NCBI GenBank assembly: GCA_020354645.1
Contig: CP070652.1
Span: 2,587,410 to 2,641,640, forward strand
DNA: 54,231 bases
Direction: 5' to 3'
From: Deltaproteobacteria bacterium
Lineage (GTDB): Bacteria; Desulfobacterota; Desulfobacteria; Desulfobacterales; G020354645
Shown here piece by piece: positions 53,923 to 54,231 of this stretch. Positions within the stretch are counted from its first letter, which is position 1, and each line of letters begins with the position of its first letter. The notes beneath the pieces were generated by a model, which did not search any database, was not told where the DNA came from, and saw only the letters and a list, made by a program, of their open reading frames with translations. Made by a program: the position numbers and the translations under genes.

Positions 53923-54155
53923 TTTTGAGAACTTTTGTCCAAAAACGCTTAGTCCCGCCCAGGCGGGATAAAATCTTGAACCGTTTGAGGGTCTTAGCCC
54001 GAGTTTTCAAGATTTAGCGAAGCGAGCTTAGCGCTTTTCAATCCGCCAAAGACCTATGGCGGATAAAAAGGCGTAACCGCCTCGGCTGCCTTCGACCCGA
54101 GCTCAGGCCGAGGATAGCTCGTCGCAGGCCGGTGAAAACGGTGTTTTGAAACTGC
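53923..54155. repeat. Structured dispersed repeat, copy 2
   Basis: About 233 bp matching 39817-40117 in the same orientation but lacking two insertions of about 20-40 bp, each partly palindromic. It has AAATCTTGAA/TTCAAGATTT (53971-53980, 54006-54015; perfect 10 bp), CCGCCA/TGGCGG and TCCCGCC/GGCGGGA stems. A perfect inverted pair GTTTCAAAAC (53899-53908) and GTTTTGAAAC (54143-54152) bounds it like terminal inverted repeats. It lies upstream of the phosphatidyltransferase gene. The rest of the window to 54231 shows no gene. Confidence 0.8.
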
Positions 54156-54231
54156 AGTGTCATGTCCCAGAAATAAGTTTAAATAGTGTTACAGCGGTTT
54201 GAAAGCCATTTGCTTGTGCTGGATTTTGTAA

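Noticed and set aside
53849..54010. N-terminal extension of the CDP-alcohol phosphatidyltransferase
   Set aside because: The extra 54 residues come largely from the dispersed repeat; the ATG at 53848 has a ribosome site and gives the normal family length.

Overview
The window reads as a chromosomal segment of a Gram-negative anaerobe, most likely a deltaproteobacterium (Desulfobacterota, Desulfobacterales-like). This is inferred from gene content: LPS-transport proteins (LptE, an OstA/LptA-like protein), an outer-membrane barrel, a PerR-type regulator, a ferritin-like diiron protein, isoleucine synthesis through citramalate, many TTG starts, and PilZ proteins of the deltaproteobacterial kind. 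No rRNA, tRNA, CRISPR array, transposase or prophage was seen.

Layout. 1-4.4 kb: 3' part of a general amino-acid binding protein (minus), a PilZ protein, a tiny Arg-rich protein, a PHP phosphoesterase and a PerR-type regulator. 4.9-8.7 kb: a tightly coupled operon of two dynamin-like membrane GTPases plus a small membrane protein; the second GTPase is interrupted by an in-frame TAG directly before its G4 motif. 8.9-16.7 kb: an eroded amidase, a second Arg-rich mini-protein, small proteins, an HtrA-type protease, a double-PilZ protein, an OstA-like protein and a ferritin-like protein. 17-25.3 kb: housekeeping genes (coiled-coil lipoprotein, murJ-ftsB-TPR, rpsT, leuS-lptE, RNase G). 25.6-32.5 kb: yajC-secD-secF-dprA-topA. 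32.6-39.8 kb: ilvB-ilvN-ilvC-cimA, then leuA with its own promoter. 40-54 kb: YtfJ-like protein, pyrD, a variant metallo-beta-lactamase-fold protein, a porin plus FG-GAP protein, a sodium/solute symporter convergent with a histidine kinase/response regulator pair, a DUF374 acyltransferase, HU, a 3-hydroxyacyl-CoA dehydrogenase and a CDP-alcohol phosphatidyltransferase.

Most interesting signals. (i) A complete, apparently unannotated transcription attenuator ahead of ilvB: promoter, a 29-codon leader peptide with 15 Ile/Leu/Val codons, an antiterminator whose 5' arm lies on the leader stop codon, and a 14-bp terminator. (ii) The asymmetric GTPase pair with an amber codon. (iii) Two copies of a structured 230-300 bp dispersed repeat whose sequence differences preserve base pairing. 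(iv) Two related mini-proteins built from repeated ERR/DRR motifs. Everything is from reading the sequence; no database search was run.
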